From assembly GCA_030526005.1 (NCBI GenBank), contig JAUNDP010000005.1, positions 1 to 64,000 of the forward strand: a stretch of 64,000 nucleotides of DNA, read 5' to 3'. The notes beneath the pieces were generated by a model, which saw only the letters and a program-made list of their open reading frames with translations, searched no databases and was not told the DNA's origin. Below are positions 63,081-64,000 of this stretch, piece after piece; within the stretch, counting starts at the first letter, position 1, and the number at the start of each line of letters is the position of its first letter. The DNA is from Eubacteriales bacterium (lineage in GTDB: Bacteria > Bacillota > Clostridia > Lachnospirales > Lachnospiraceae). Position numbers and translations under genes: made by a program.

Positions 63081-64000
63081 GTGGATAATTTCAGAGAATG
63101 GATTTCGGATAATCTAAGATATATCTTACTTGGTTTGGCAGGCATTCTGGTTCTTGTGATCGTAATCTTTGCGGCGCGTTGGATAAAAGATACGGTAGGG
63201 GGAAAAGATCCGAAAGATGAAAATGTGCAAGTGACAGAAAAGCAGTCTCAAACTTCAGACGATGGGGAAAAGAACAAAGAAACAGAGCAATCACAGACAG
63301 ACAAGACGACAACAGATGGAGCACTGAAAAAGAATGATCCGGCAATTTTAGCGATTGTGCAGAAATATTATAAAGCACACCAAGAGCATGATACAACGAC
63401 ACTGCAGCAGATTGTGAATCCGTACACGGAGGAGATGGAAAATGAGCTGAATAATGCTTCGATCGAAAGCTACAATAATCTGGAGACTTACTCTGAGACG
63501 GGACCGAAGGAAGATTCTTATCTGGTCTGTGTTTATTATGAGCAGAAGATCAAAGATATTGAACCGATGATTCCGCAGCTGGCATTGTTGTATATGAGAA
63601 CGGATGAAGAAGGATTCCTTTATATTGCTGATCCGAACGAGGATGAGGAGACAAAGAAAGCCGTACAGGAATTTTCAGAGAAGAAAGAGATTGTTGAGAT
63701 CATTGAAAAGACAAAAACAAAGACAAAAGAACTGAAAGATTCTGATGAGAGTGTAAAGAACTGGCTGCAGCAGATGGCCTCAGCAGAAGGTGAAAGTGAA
63801 GAGGAGACACAGCCGCAGCAGAATGGGGCAGTAACAATGTATGCCAATGAAGAAGATATCAATGTGCGCGCCGAGGCAAATACAGATTCTGAAGTGTTAA
63901 CGATGCTTGCTCAGGGAGATGAAGTGACTGTTTTAGGCGATGCTGGAAATGGATGGTCTGAGATTGAGGTTGGCGGAGTGACAGGATATGTCATGACGGA
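63081..64000 (+). CDS. Membrane-anchored SH3-domain protein (partial)
   Basis: Open at the window end; 306 residues are visible. The start is GTG 63081, nine bases after AAAGGAGG. A short cytoplasmic N-terminus is followed by one membrane segment (about residues 15-35: ILLGLAGILVLVIVIFAA-like), a Thr/Lys/Glu-rich linker, a NTF2-like middle region, and near 63840 onward a bacterial SH3 domain (MYANEEDINVRAEANTDSEV, then LAQGDEVTVLG). Likely extracellular, binding the cell wall. No catalytic domain is visible before the end. Confidence 0.8.
   Translation, partial: MDNFREWISDNLRYILLGLAGILVLVIVIFAARWIKDTVGGKDPKDENVQVTEKQSQTSDDGEKNKETEQSQTDKTTTDGALKKNDPAILAIVQKYYKAHQEHDTTTLQQIVNPYTEEMENELNNASIESYNNLETYSETGPKEDSYLVCVYYEQKIKDIEPMIPQLALLYMRTDEEGFLYIADPNEDEETKKAVQEFSEKKEIVEIIEKTKTKTKELKDSDESVKNWLQQMASAEGESEEETQPQQNGAVTMYANEEDINVRAEANTDSEVLTMLAQGDEVTVLGDAGNGWSEIEVGGVTGYVMT

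Noticed and set aside
1..64000. CRISPR arrays, IS elements, integrons
   Set aside because: No regularly spaced repeats, transposase motifs or terminal inverted repeats were seen anywhere in the window.

Overview
The window looks like core chromosome of a low-GC, Gram-positive anaerobe of the class Clostridia, most probably family Lachnospiraceae. I infer this from AG-rich Shine-Dalgarno sites before nearly every gene, PolC-type DNA polymerase, EF-P next to an M24 peptidase and shikimate kinase, YesM/YesN-type signalling genes, DUF5688 and DUF3786 proteins, and lysine- and glutamate-rich proteins. I cannot name the genus from sequence alone. There is no IS element, CRISPR array, integrase or obvious prophage.

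Layout. 1-4.3 kb: a tRNA tail, small secreted or membrane proteins, and pyrBI on the minus strand. 4.4-10.9 kb: a folate operon, folC-folE-HD protein-folP-folB/K fusion, running into pheA and a DUF815 ATPase and ending at a 21-bp terminator stem. 11.2-15 kb: polyphosphate turnover (ppx-like, ppk1). 15-17.2 kb: a LysR regulator, a flavodoxin and a CMD-cupin fusion. 17.4-19.3 kb (minus): a PHP phosphoesterase, a 69-residue acidic protein and a HAD phosphatase. 19.4-22.4 kb: a copper operon (copA, csoR, copZ) behind a promoter with a CsoR-like dyad. 22.6-29.2 kb: a secreted GH13 amylase divergent from a YesM/YesN-type two-component system and a membrane-anchored solute-binding protein; the kinase has an in-frame stop codon. 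29.2-30.3 kb: an XRE/S24-like repressor, its likely operators and a 32-residue protein.

30.3-42.9 kb: DUF2284, DUF3786, nth, larC, an OGG-type glycosylase, a small alarmone synthetase, nucleoside salvage (udp, deoB, deoC), two HAD/LysR genes, aspA, and mntP behind a yybP-ykoY manganese riboswitch. 43-50.9 kb: an SseB-like protein, homoserine dehydrogenase, homocysteine S-methyltransferase, a secreted C39-like protein, PepV, DHFR and IlvE. 51-61.4 kb: ispG-polC, an alanine-type aminotransferase, then a run of abutting or overlapping genes (patatin, YqeG, aroK, pepP-like) followed by efp. 61.4-64 kb: DUF5688, a candidate structured RNA upstream of tRNA-Arg(CCG), and an SH3 protein cut by the window end.

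How the genes connect: the folate operon makes dihydrofolate and DHFR at 49 kb reduces it; pheA and aroK tie in the chorismate pathway. Udp, DeoB and DeoC form a nucleoside breakdown route. Hom and the homocysteine methyltransferase both serve aspartate-family amino acid synthesis. The points most worth a second look are the candidate RNA before tRNA-Arg, the broken sensor kinase with its overlapping binding-protein gene, the HD protein filling a gap in the folate pathway, and the altered S24 active site.
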